A DNA stretch of 64,000 nt from Toxoplasma gondii ME49 (Eukaryota > Apicomplexa > Conoidasida > Eucoccidiorida > Sarcocystidae). The first letter of the stretch is position 1, and the number at the start of each line of letters is the position of its first letter. Both the position numbers and the translations under genes were made by a program. The stretch lies in the NCBI RefSeq assembly GCF_000006565.2, contig NC_031476.1:4587900-4651899 (forward strand). The letters are read 5' to 3'. Under the pieces are notes generated by a model that saw only the letters and a program-made list of their open reading frames with translations, did no database searches and was not told where the DNA came from. This document shows positions 1 through 10,452 of the stretch, piece by piece.

Positions 1-88
1 TTGTTCTCCGCCGCCTCGCCCCACCAGCGTGAGGCTGCATATCTCGCTGTGTCTGGGGTCTCTGTCTGCTGCGTGAGCACGCAAAAGC

Positions 89-374
89 ATGTCGCGTATG
101 TACACCGCAGGCGCTCAGGGCTCTGCCCCGGGACGCCAGCGAGGGACGAAGGAAGAAAGAAACGGGGCGCAGGGTCTCGTTTGCGTAGGCTCTGCATGCA
201 AATACTTCTGCAGCGAAGAAGAGTGGAAAAACCTCGACAAACGTCTCATCCCTCTAAACGGGGATGCCGACAATCTCGTAGACAGGTACGAACCGATTCA
301 AACTCAGAACGCGTGCGTCTGCGTCTTCTGTTGATTCTTTTTACGCATATATCTTTTTCTATCTATCTACACAC

Positions 375-409
<35 letters not shown>

Positions 410-2244
410 TTGGTGTGTATCTAGGAATGACGGGTCTTATCCTTAGACACGCCAGTGCATACCTACGCGCTGTTTCCGACTGTCAAAAGTGAAACTCTAG
501 ACTTTCTAATACGCCCTGTTTGCCTTGTTTTTGGCGGTGCTTTACTTCTGTTTTCTGTAGACCGCTATTATATCTGTTTTCTACACAACTCGACTCCACT
601 GCTTTCCATGCGCGGGGGCGTTTCCTAGCTATTGTTTTTCCACCTTCGTAGATACGAGTACGTCTAAATCCTCCGGCGCGCAATTATGCATGTGCATGCA
701 GTACTAAAGAATCTGTGAAAGGAACATGTTTAAAGAGTTCCAGACGTTCATGTGAACGCGTCTTTTGTGTGGATGCGCATGCGCTTGCGTGGCGCATTTC
801 TACGAAGCGAAGCAGTCTGGCCTTTCTTCGTGTCTTCAGATATGATTTGCGCCTCCTTCTCTCGGACGCCGACGCGTTTTCGAAAAAGAAAAAAAATTAC
901 ACGAGCGAGCAACTCCGGGAGATCCTTGAGGAGACGCCAGCCCTCGACAGAGAACGGTACCGAGTGAGTGCATGCGCAGAAAAGATGTCTGGCCCTTCGC
1001 CTCTTTCTGACTCTCACGTCTGTCTCCTCTCATCCAGTAACAATCACATCCTCCTCTAAACTGTACATCACTTTATATGCATATATATATATATATATAT
1101 AGGTCTGGAGAGTGACAGATACATATATATGGATAGATAGCCAGAGACAGGTGAGGACAGAGAGCTGTTTGTGTGCAGACGTAGACAGCCAGCTGTAGAG
1201 AGATGAGGCGAGGTAGACTTCGATGTCCAAATAGATACGGACTCGCACAGGTAGACGTAATTACGTACATGAAGTTGTGTTCACAGTAGAAGTGTGTGTG
1301 TGTGTCTTCAAGGGATATAGTGCATAGAACGATACAGCAGCCACTTGAAGGCAGATGGCCATGTACACACTTATTTTGCGTTCGTAGATATCTCGTCCGA
1401 TCTCACGAGCAAATTCATGTATTTCACCCATCCGTGGCTGCATTCAGATATACTTATATATACATACGTATGCATATACTTATATATGCACATGTACATG
1501 CATCTACTGTATATATATATATATATATATATATAAATATATGTATATCTTTCCGCTTGTGTGAATAGGCTTGTTCAAGATTGTTGATAGCATCGGAGAG
1601 GTGTCTGTGTCTGCCTTTCTTCCCAGCGTGGTCTGCATGCGGTGTTTCTCTGTAGGTTTTCACTTATTTGGATCAAAGCACACTTTGGGGGGTCGGCTTT
1701 TCTGTCTTCAGGATCTGCCCGCCTCAAATTTGTTTGAAGAAGACTTTCTCGAGCGCCTCGCTGGAGGCCGAGAAGATGAAGAGGTGTGGACACCTACGAG
1801 AGAATTGCAGCAGTTAAGGGAAACTCGCTCGGAGAGGCGAGAGAGAATCATTCGCCTGCGAGAGGAAGCGGCGTCATCCGACGAAAGTCGTCGCTTCAGG
1901 TAATGCGGAGGGGGCATTCGGAAAGAAGAGAGAAGCTAGAGAAAGCAGGGGAGAGAGCAAGGAAGAAAAGAGGAGAGAGGGAGCGGCAAGACAAGAGGGC
2001 ACAGTTGAAAAGAAGAGCAGAAAGCACTGGAAAGCGCGGACGTATCTCCGTCGCTGAGGCGTCGCACTCGGCCTCTACAGACGTTAAATAGCAAGCATTC
2101 GCGTGGATATTTCTGCATGCATTCAAACCAAGAAGTGTGTGTGTATACGTACCTGTAGACACGTGGGTGGTTCTCTTCTATTTCATAATCAACAAAACAT
2201 ACCCTGTCCCTGCAATTTTTACACAGATGCATGCACGCACATGC

Positions 2245-2275
<31 letters not shown>

Positions 2276-5200
2276 CTGAACATGAGTAGGTAGGTGGCGG
2301 CATCTGTCCGTTGTCGTCTTTTTCCGCATGCGCCTATCTCTTGTCCACAGTTCGCCCAAGTGGTGTCCAAGTGCATGCGTTTCGTTCGGATTATATGTTT
2401 CTCCACTTTTGAGAACCGCTCCCTTTTTTTCGCTCTTTTCTGTTTTTTCTCTCAGACTCGGGGACATGTCGGCGGTGCCGCCGCCGGCTTCTCTGGACGC
2501 GCCGGTCGAAAGCGAGTCCCCGCGATCGCCCCGCATGTGCGACGGAGACACCGAGGGGCCAGAGGAGACAGCATCACGTCGCGGCGAGGAGAGAGAAGCA
2601 GGGAAGAGCAGCGGCTGTCTGGAACAGCGAGAAGAAGAGGGGAGAAAGCGCTTGCGAGACGAGACAGAGGGGCAACGTCGATCTGAGAATCCAGGAGTGA
2701 AGAGAGAGGAGAACGAGGAGGGCGAGGCGAAGAACTTGGAGAAGGAACTCGAAGAGCTACGCAGATGCGGCGGCTCGTCGCGAGCATGCAAACAAAGGAA
2801 ATCAGAGCACGTTGGTGAAGAATGGATCGAGAGGAACGAAAGCGCGACAGGTCGCGCGACAGAAGAAGGGGAGGCGACAGGCTCCAGAGTCGAACCGGAA
2901 CTGAAAGTCGAGAGAGAAGCCGACGTTGAGGCAGAGTTTGTTCCCCCCTTCAACGTCCCGAGAGACAGAGTTCCTCACCTGCCTAAAACGCTCAAGGAAC
3001 ACCTCGTCATTGAACGCACAGCTCACTTTGTTCGCACGGTGAGGGTCGCACTGAAATTCAGCGAGAGACGCATTGGTCGATGCTTATTTAAATCCTAAAC
3101 TCGCTACCTCTCTCTTGTGTGTATGCTGTTGAACATGCGACAAGGCAGCCTATCCAAACGCATGATAACGACGTAGACAATATATATATATATATATATT
3201 TGTGCATTGTGCACTCGAGAGATATCCGTCCGCGTGGAATTACTTCATATCTATATACGTTTACGAGAATATGTGTAGTTTGGGATTTTTGCCTTCCCTT
3301 CTTTGCGTGTGTGAAGAGACGAGGCAGCCAATCACCCTTCAACATTTTTTGTTTTCCGTTCCTCGCCTCTGCGTCTTGCGCCTCCGGCTCCCGCGCGTGA
3401 CGTTCTTGAACCCCCTGGCTCTGAGCCAAGCGTCTGTGGCCTGCGGCTGCCTGTAACTGCTATGCGTGAGTCTCTCGCGATGCTGTGTGTGTCTGGGCAT
3501 ATGGCCCCTCGCTCTCTCCTTTTGTTAGTCACCTGCGCATATCTGTGAGTCTCCCTCTGCAGGGTCTCCTGCTCTTCCCTGCCGCCTGTTCCGTGCTCAG
3601 CTTTTCCTCTGTTCCTTGCGTCTTCTTTCGCTCTTTTGCAGGAAGGTAGTCGCATGGAGTTCCGCCTCAAGCTCGACCCCGTGGTGAGCAGTCAGCTGTG
3701 TTTTCTGTCTGTCGATCACCAGCTGAATGCGTACTACACCTATCTCCGGCAGACGGGCGAGGCTCTGTTTCTGCATGCTCCCGAGCTTCTCCCGCCCAGA
3801 CTCGTTTCCTTCTCGAGCCTCGTGTACACGCACCTGCCTTCGTCTGTGAAGAAGTCGCAGAAAGAGGCGATCGACGTTCAGGCAGGGCAGTCACCAGGAG
3901 ACAAAGGCTCAGCAGTTTCGGAAAAGAAGACAAACAAACAGAAGACGGCGCAGGGCCATGCGTGCAGCGCCGGCTCGCGCGGGGCCTCACCGCGGCGACT
4001 GAAGGCGGACGGAGGAGACAGCGTGTCTCCGAGCGAGGCAGCGAGGGAACGAGAAGGCGAAAAGCCAGGCAGAGGCGCTGTCGGGGGAGAAGCGCCTCGG
4101 CAAGCGCAAGAAGAGCGCGAGAGACACGCTGCAGGGGAAAACGCTCTATTCCAATTCGCAAACGAAGAGAAGGACGGGGGGGTCAGCCTGTTGATGTCGT
4201 ACGGCTCCGACGACGAAGACGAGGAACCTCCGGCAGCGACTCTGCCGCAGGAGTCTGGGGCAAGAAGAAAGTCTCAGAGTGAGAAACAGAGGAGTTCCAG
4301 TGGCAACGCCAAGGGAGAGAACGCGACAGCGAGCGAAGAAGAGAAAGAGAGCGGTCGAAGCTCGCTGGAGTCTGCGTCTAAGAGGCGAGAAACGCGACCC
4401 CAGGGCTCGGCATCGAGTTCTTCAGTGCGAGAGGCAGACGCAGAGACGCCAGACTCTCAGCACTCGCCTTCACCGACGGAGAACGAGGAGTCAGACACAG
4501 ACGAAGAGCTCGATCCGTTGTGGCAGAGCGGAGCGAAACTGAGAGTAGCGTTCGTGTTGGAGAGAAGCAAACGCAAGCGGCTGGGAGCCTCTCAGGGACG
4601 AGCCCGAGGCGCGGGGGACGTGCAGACACCGAGGCCTTTGCATGCATCCGATTTTGCGGGAGAGGCGGGAGACAGCGGCGCTCGACTTTGGTCGTCAGGC
4701 GGGACGGAGGACGCAGCCGTCGCCGAAGCTTTGGAGGAACTGCCTCCTCTTCCGTGGGCGAAAGCAAATGCGAAACTCCAATTCAAGGATGTGCGTCGCT
4801 TCTGCCGAAACTGCTGAGGCTTCAGAGGCAGACGAGAACGCCGAAGCAACAGAACGGAGGGGCAGCAAAGGCAGAGAGGGGGCTAAACGAAGAAGGGACG
4901 AAACGGGAGGCAGAAGGCGGGCAAACGTAAAGGGAGGGGACAAAGAGAGAAGACTGCAAAAGAAAGAGAACAAGCGAAAGCAAGGGGATAAAAGTAAGAA
5001 GAGAACAAACGAAAGCAAAGAGGACAGTCCACGCTGCGAGGCTGGTCCAGTCGGAACGGGATAGAGGCAAGGGAGGATTGGAGAGAGAGCAATAGGTCTG
5101 TCTACGGTGCTGGACGGCTCTGGGCCATCGTATTGGGAGTACTCATCGCTGAGACACGATTATTTATATCCTTTTTCTGAAAAGTATATACTACGACTTG

Positions 5201-7602
5201 GACTGGGCTTGGAATGTGGAGCCAATAGAATGCAACTCCGACGTTGCTGAATGCTGAATTCATGTAGAGAGGGAGAGAGAGAGAGGTAGAAATATTTATA
5301 CAAACCGATGTACGTGTCAATATATGGCAGACGCGAAGGGGGGGGGCGGGGGGAGAGGGGACCTTGAGAGCCACTGGGAGGCAGACCTGGCTGCAGAATC
5401 GAAGCGAAAGCCAGACGCTCTGGAACCTTCGAGTCCTGTCTGTGGCGGCGACGTCCTTGCATTTATCTGCACACAGGGATGAACAGATTTCGAGTCTCTA
5501 TACGGAAGCATGCGCTTGACGGTGAACGTGTGTATAGCGATATGGGTTGTCAACAGAGACACGTGGACAGTTGCACATGCGTTGTTGCATGCAGTGTGTC
5601 AATTGCCCGAGGTCCATGTGAAGAGAGCAACTCCGTGGAGTTTCTCGCGTTGCTTGAGAAGCGTCTGCTCTGCAGCCTGGTGTCCTGCGTATCCCACAAG
5701 GCGTCGAAAAAAAAACGGAAAACAGTCCAACGCGAAACCGAGGGGATGGCGCGTTCCGTCTTGCTGGAGCAAAGGGGCCTGTCTCTGGCAGATTCGTCGC
5801 TCGGAGTCGCCTGCTTTTCTTTCTCAGGTGGAGTCTCTGATCCTTCACCAGGTTGGATGCTGGCTTCTGGCGAAGGGCGACGAGGAGATGGTCAACTTCG
5901 CTCAGCAGGTGAGAGTCTCTCGCGCTCGGGATTCTTGCGTTTCTCGTTCTTCCTGCTCTTGTCCACGATCGTTTGTTGCCGTGGTTCCCTTTCTTCCGCC
6001 CCGTGGACCGTAGGCTCTCTCGTGTTCGCTTTTGTGGACTCGCGAGGAGCGGGCGGCGAGGAACTCTTTTTTCGCTTTGCCGCTTCCTTCGTGCATGCGC
6101 ATGTGTCTGGGGTCACGTAGCGGGACGACGGCCAGAAAAATGACACTGTTCGAGCGAGCGGGGTGCATTCAGCTTGTTCAGTGGCGTTGGCTCGAATCGT
6201 CTGTAAACGCCGACGTTTCGCGGGGATCTACGATCGAACCTGCGACTGGCATATGCGTTGGCCAAGTGCATACGACTGGCAAGTTGTCACTCAGACACGC
6301 GCCGTTTAGGAATTCCAAGCCACTGACAACGAGGGGTTGCCCGCTCGATCACGTTTTTCTCTTTCTATCGCGTGCATTCGCTCCTCTTCGCCACACTCAC
6401 TCTGACTTCGGCGTATCTTCTGTTTCGTTGAAATGAGTAGCCCTTTCTGTGTATCAGAAGTCCCAAGCGAACAAGCGATGTAAAACAGAAGTTCGCGTGT
6501 CGTAGGTGACGGGACGCTACAATTTGTTGCGTGCTCACCAGCCTCCACAGGAAGCTCATGCGCGACAGCGACGCTAACGGGGTTAAGTTCCCTCTGTTTG
6601 CGCATCTGAGTGTCCTCACCCGTTCTGTTTTTTGCCTTTCCGCTTTCTCCAGATGACCACAGACGACCCTCGGTTTTTCTTCCTCAAACGCGACACTCTC
6701 GCCTTCTGCTACTTCAAGTACGTCGCGCTAGCTCTGACGAGAGAACCAGTTAGATTCTGCAGCTTCCCCGTGAATGCGGGTCGTGATCGTTTCCCCAGAT
6801 TTCATCGTTTTTCGCTTACTCGTTCAACGGTCTGAAGCTAATGCGGTGTTTCCGCTCATCTGCATCCCGTCTCAGGTTTCATGTGTCTTATCCCCACCCC
6901 TGTCCTTTTTCGCCGGTTTCTGTGGGCTCGAGCCCCTACGCCTGTGTATTGGTTTCCTTCTGCTTGCTCGCGTGTGGCTTCCTGTCTGCGGCAACGGAGT
7001 CGTTTGTAGGGGCATTTCCGCCCCCGGGATGAACTGAAGTTACTCACAGTTATACCGTTCACTGGCAAAAGTGTAGGTGGCGAAACGTTCCTGACCTGAT
7101 TTTTAAAAAAACAGAGGATCTACAACAAAGTGACAGGATTTCACACAAGCACCCTGTCTGGTCTCTGCTTCTATCGCTGCATTCAGATATGTTCTTCGAT
7201 GCGTTTGCCGAGAGAAACAGAAGAGGACAGGCACGTCCCAGGCGCCTCTCCAGCTCAGGTTACACCCGGTGGTGAGTCCGCCCCGCTTCTCAGTCCGATG
7301 TGTCTTCCAAGCAGGCATCAGTTGGGGTGGACGGGAACGGATTCTCTCGACAGAAAACTCCAGAGCCACGATAGTTTCAAATTAGAGAGAAGAAGCAATG
7401 CTCTACTCAGAAAATGTATTTGCAGGAACAGTTAGAAAAATTCACTTTTAGGTGCCTGGTACAAAAGCCATGCACACCCAAAATTATACACAGTCTCAGA
7501 AATAAACATGGGCACATACATGGAGAGAGAGATTAACTTGTGCGCTTTGTATATATATATATGTATATACACAATTATATCTGCGTACGAATACAGTTCC
7601 AT

Positions 7603-7637
<35 letters not shown>

Positions 7638-8600
7638 CAGCTTTAGATTTGTGTTGATCCCGCAAGCCGTTTGTTTTTTCTGGAACATTCTTCGTTTTTT
7701 ATGTGTTCTCTCTTTGACCAGACACGGGCTTTCCTCGCGCGACTTCGCTTCGAATACCACCTGGCACAGAAGGCTCAGGCTCCTTCGGATTCGAGTCGCT
7801 CCAGCGATGTCCTCACGCAGGATGCAATCAACGAAAATGCGGCGGCGGCTGCTGCGGCCTCAGCAGTGCGCGCCGCAGAAGCTGCGGCGATTGAGGAGGC
7901 GCGGGCAGCTGAGGCTCTGGCGCTGAGGCAGCAGACCCTTTCGAGTCTATGTGGGGAAGTGGGGTCTGTGTCTCTAGGTCCGCTCGAGGCCCCTGAGAGT
8001 CCCCTCGGGTCCTCAGGCGTCGCCGTCAGCGACACCGCGCCAGGCGGTATGGGTGACGTTGAGTCGCAGCCAGCATCTCGCGTAACTCACGAGGGAACGC
8101 AGTCACCTTCTCTCTCCACAGAGCAGCCTCTCGGGTCGTACGACCGGGCTGCAGAGGCGCCAGATGCTGCGGCCTCGGTGGCCGCCAACTCGTCTTCTCG
8201 AGCCGCCGGCCTCACAACTCCCAGGGACCCTTCGGGCGCGTTGGGCGCCACGGGCGCGTCTCCGCCGGACGCTGTGGCGCCGGGGCCCGTGTGGGGCGCG
8301 CCGGGGAGACCCGAGGACAGCTTCCCGCCCGACGCACTTCAAGACCCCCCCGCCCTTGTGGCGATGGCGATCTCGAATCCGAGGCTCATTCCAGCGGCTG
8401 TTTGTCTGGTCACGCAAGAAATGGGTGTAGCGAGTGCAGACGGAGACGCCCCCAGATATGCCATGTTGTACGCAGCCTACTGTCAGCTCTGCGCCTACGC
8501 GACTGCTGCGAGGCCTAGCGCAACTCCTGGAGTTGCGGTCGCAGGATCGCCTGCAGAGGACAGCTTCGACCGTGAAGCGCCGGAGGAGGCCGCCATGTGA
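89..8600 (+). CDS. SWAP-family alternative splicing regulator (DRY_EERY + two SURP domains)
   Basis: Homolog of the suppressor-of-white-apricot regulator (SFSWAP), a nuclear protein that controls splice choice. Predicted exons: 89-285, 840-963, 1712-1899, 2456-3038, 3642-4790, 5828-5908, 6653-6717, 7258-7270 (13-nt microexon, inferred), 7722-8600; about 1,092 aa. The start ATG at 89 has an in-frame TGA 15 nt upstream, and its short N-terminus resembles the animal one. Exons 1-3 encode a DRY_EERY domain: ACKYF, LIPLNGDADNLVDRY, then YDLRLLL and DRERYRDLP. SURP1 spans the 3038/3642 junction (IERTAHFV ... LNAYYTYL, about residues 350-410). SURP2 is built from exons 5828-7722 (VESLILHQ, DDPRFFFLKRDTLAFCYF, about 748-815). 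The linker is acidic and Ser/Glu-rich; the tail is Ala-rich, and no Arg-Ser domain is seen. All junctions are phase-consistent only if the microexon is used. Domain identity is firm; exact junctions are inferred. Confidence 0.88.
374..3200. repeat. (TA)n microsatellites in introns of the splicing-regulator gene
   Basis: Near-perfect (TA)n tracts lie at about 374-410, 1081-1100, 1510-1541, 2243-2275 (running into a GA tract) and 3180-3200. Each falls inside a predicted intron (introns 1, 2, 3, 3 and 4), none in an exon. Such tracts are common in coccidian non-coding DNA and are likely polymorphic in length. Confidence 0.9.
5338..5358. repeat. Poly-G tract in intron
   Basis: A G-rich run (eight G, C, six G, AGA, four G) lies in the 1-kb intron between exons 3642-4790 and 5828-5908 of the splicing regulator. 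It could form a G-quadruplex on the sense strand. No function is shown. Confidence 0.7.
7545..7637. repeat. (TA)n followed by (GATA)n microsatellite
   Basis: A short TA tract (about 7547-7566) is followed by about eight GATA units (about 7604-7636). Both lie in the last intron of the splicing regulator, just upstream of the acceptor at 7721. Confidence 0.85.
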
Positions 8601-9129
8601 TGGAGCCGACAAACAGAGCAAACCGTTTCGAAACTCCCACACCGACAGGGAGAAGACGTCCCAAACAAGAGGGAACAAGCCGCTTGTGAAGCAAAACAGG
8701 GGGTTTCCTTCTTCACCGAAAAACAAAGCTTTTCAGGCTGGATATACATATGTATATATGTATATATATGTATATATATATATATATATGTACGTTGTGT
8801 ATCAGCAGGGAATCAGTGACGCTGATCGTGTCAGTGGTTTGTTTACGTTCGCCGGAACCGCCGCGTGCTGCGTCGACTTTCAGCATTCACTGCTGGTCTG
8901 CTGAATTCATCTTAAAGTGCCACGACTGCCTTGCATGCATAGCCTGCATGCATGTGACATGGGCAACGACTCGCAAATCGCGCTTCGTCGCGCTGGAACA
9001 ACACAGATTTAAAAAGCTTGAGAGATGCATGTGGTGTAGAAATGGAAGTGTGCCAGAACAAAGTATATATATATATATATATATATGGTCTCGGTAGTAT
9101 TGAGTAAAGAGGTCACCATCATACGTATA

Positions 9130-9169
<40 letters not shown>

Positions 9170-10452
9170 TGTAGATATATGTAGATATATACACGGATAT
9201 GCACGAGATTCCTGCTCTTCGTGTCTGCACGAATTGAGTTCTCTACAGAACCAGAAGGCTGTCGACTGTCCTTCCAGTCTGCATGCGTATCTCCTTTTTA
9301 TTGGAGGTTGAATACAGTCTCGTGAAGTTTTCCACAAAATCGTTTGTCCTCCATAGAGTCGCATATATTTTGCAACAACGAAATAAAACGGCAGGTGTGT
9401 CTTTGTTGGCAATTCGAGGCGACAGCTTGTTCGTGTCTCTCCTCTCCTATCTCGCATTTTTCTTACTCAAAAAAGTGACAAGCAGATTCACCGACCTACC
9501 GCCACAAACCCCTGCCCCCAACACTGAAGGCACAAGACCGTTTTCGGATGTATTGGGAAAACGCATATATATATATATATGCTTTTAGTACGAAGTGAAG
9601 ACCTGCATATATATGTACTCCTGTCCTACATTCCTTACCCTTTCCGCACTCTACAATTCAACGTGGTGGTAAAAATTATATTTGTATATATGCATCCGTA
9701 TACAGACAAACGCTTAGATGAAGTCGTGAGCTTTCAGAAGACGTCTGTCTGGAAATGGTTCTCCTGGCAAAATGGCCTCCCAGATTCGTCTTTGTCCTTC
9801 AACTTCTTCTCCGTAGGCTTCCTCCACTTTCACCTGCGAAGACGAAACCCGGGGAAAGCCGACTGCAGGAGACTAACACAGATTCGCGAAGAGTGCCTCT
9901 TCTGGAAATGTTTCTTGAGCGCCGGGTCGCCTCTCTCCTGTTCCAGCGAGTCCCCCACGCGCTCGCAGTGCATGCGTCTTTTTTCCCAGTCCAGAGGCGG
10001 CCTTGGATCGTCACAAACAAGAGGTGCTGCAAATGCATAGGGCTGTTCAAATGTATATATATATATATATATACGCATGTGAATGAAGTTATGCATGTAT
10101 ATATTTATATATAATATGGGCGTGTATATGTGTGTCGTGATGTCTCTGTCTTCGTTTGAGGTCCTTTCGCCTCTCTCAGTTTTGAGCTTCCACTGTCGTG
10201 CAGAGAAGCAAACCGTCTTTCCTTTTACATATCTCCATCCGCGATGACACACACACTTTTCCGTGAACCCCGAAGCTGGCATCTAACTCATGCATGGAAG
10301 CCTGCAAATTTGTACGACGCACCGCATATATACATTCATGTAAACAACGAACTTTAATACGCATAGATAGAGATGTACGCATGAAGATATGGAGATGGAT
10401 ACAATAGGCACACACAAATAGAGAGAAGAGTTTTGAGACAGAGAGAAAGGTG
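8601..10452. other. Intergenic, rich in (TA)n; one orphan ORF
   Basis: This lies between the splicing regulator's stop and the stop of the minus-strand LRR gene (convergent). TA tracts sit at about 8742-8789, 9064-9086, 9124-9164, 9567-9581 and 10051-10072. An open frame on the plus strand at 9755-10114 (119 codons) starts with a plausible hydrophobic, basic stretch (LLLRRLPPLSP). It ends inside a TA tract that it translates as IYIYIY, so it is probably not a gene. Nothing else is supported. Confidence 0.6.
8742..10072. repeat. Cluster of (TA)n microsatellites
   Basis: Five TA/TG-interrupted tracts lie within 1.3 kb of intergenic DNA; the longest are at about 8742-8789 and 9124-9164. This is the densest TA cluster in the window. 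Confidence 0.85.

Noticed and set aside
1..492. Plus-strand 163-codon open frame ending in an Ile-Tyr repeat
   Set aside because: The Ile-Tyr run is translated (TA)n DNA; the true exon here is in another frame (89-285, DRY_EERY domain).
2219..2953. Minus-strand 244-codon frame
   Set aside because: Ser/Phe-rich shadow of the Glu/Arg-rich exon 2456-3038 of the splicing regulator.
8103..8726. Minus-strand 207-codon frame
   Set aside because: Antisense shadow of the last exon of the splicing regulator; Arg/Gly-rich, with no domain.
9755..10114. 119-codon plus-strand frame, possible small mitochondrial protein
   Set aside because: Its end is translated TA repeat, there is no splice support and no recognisable motif.
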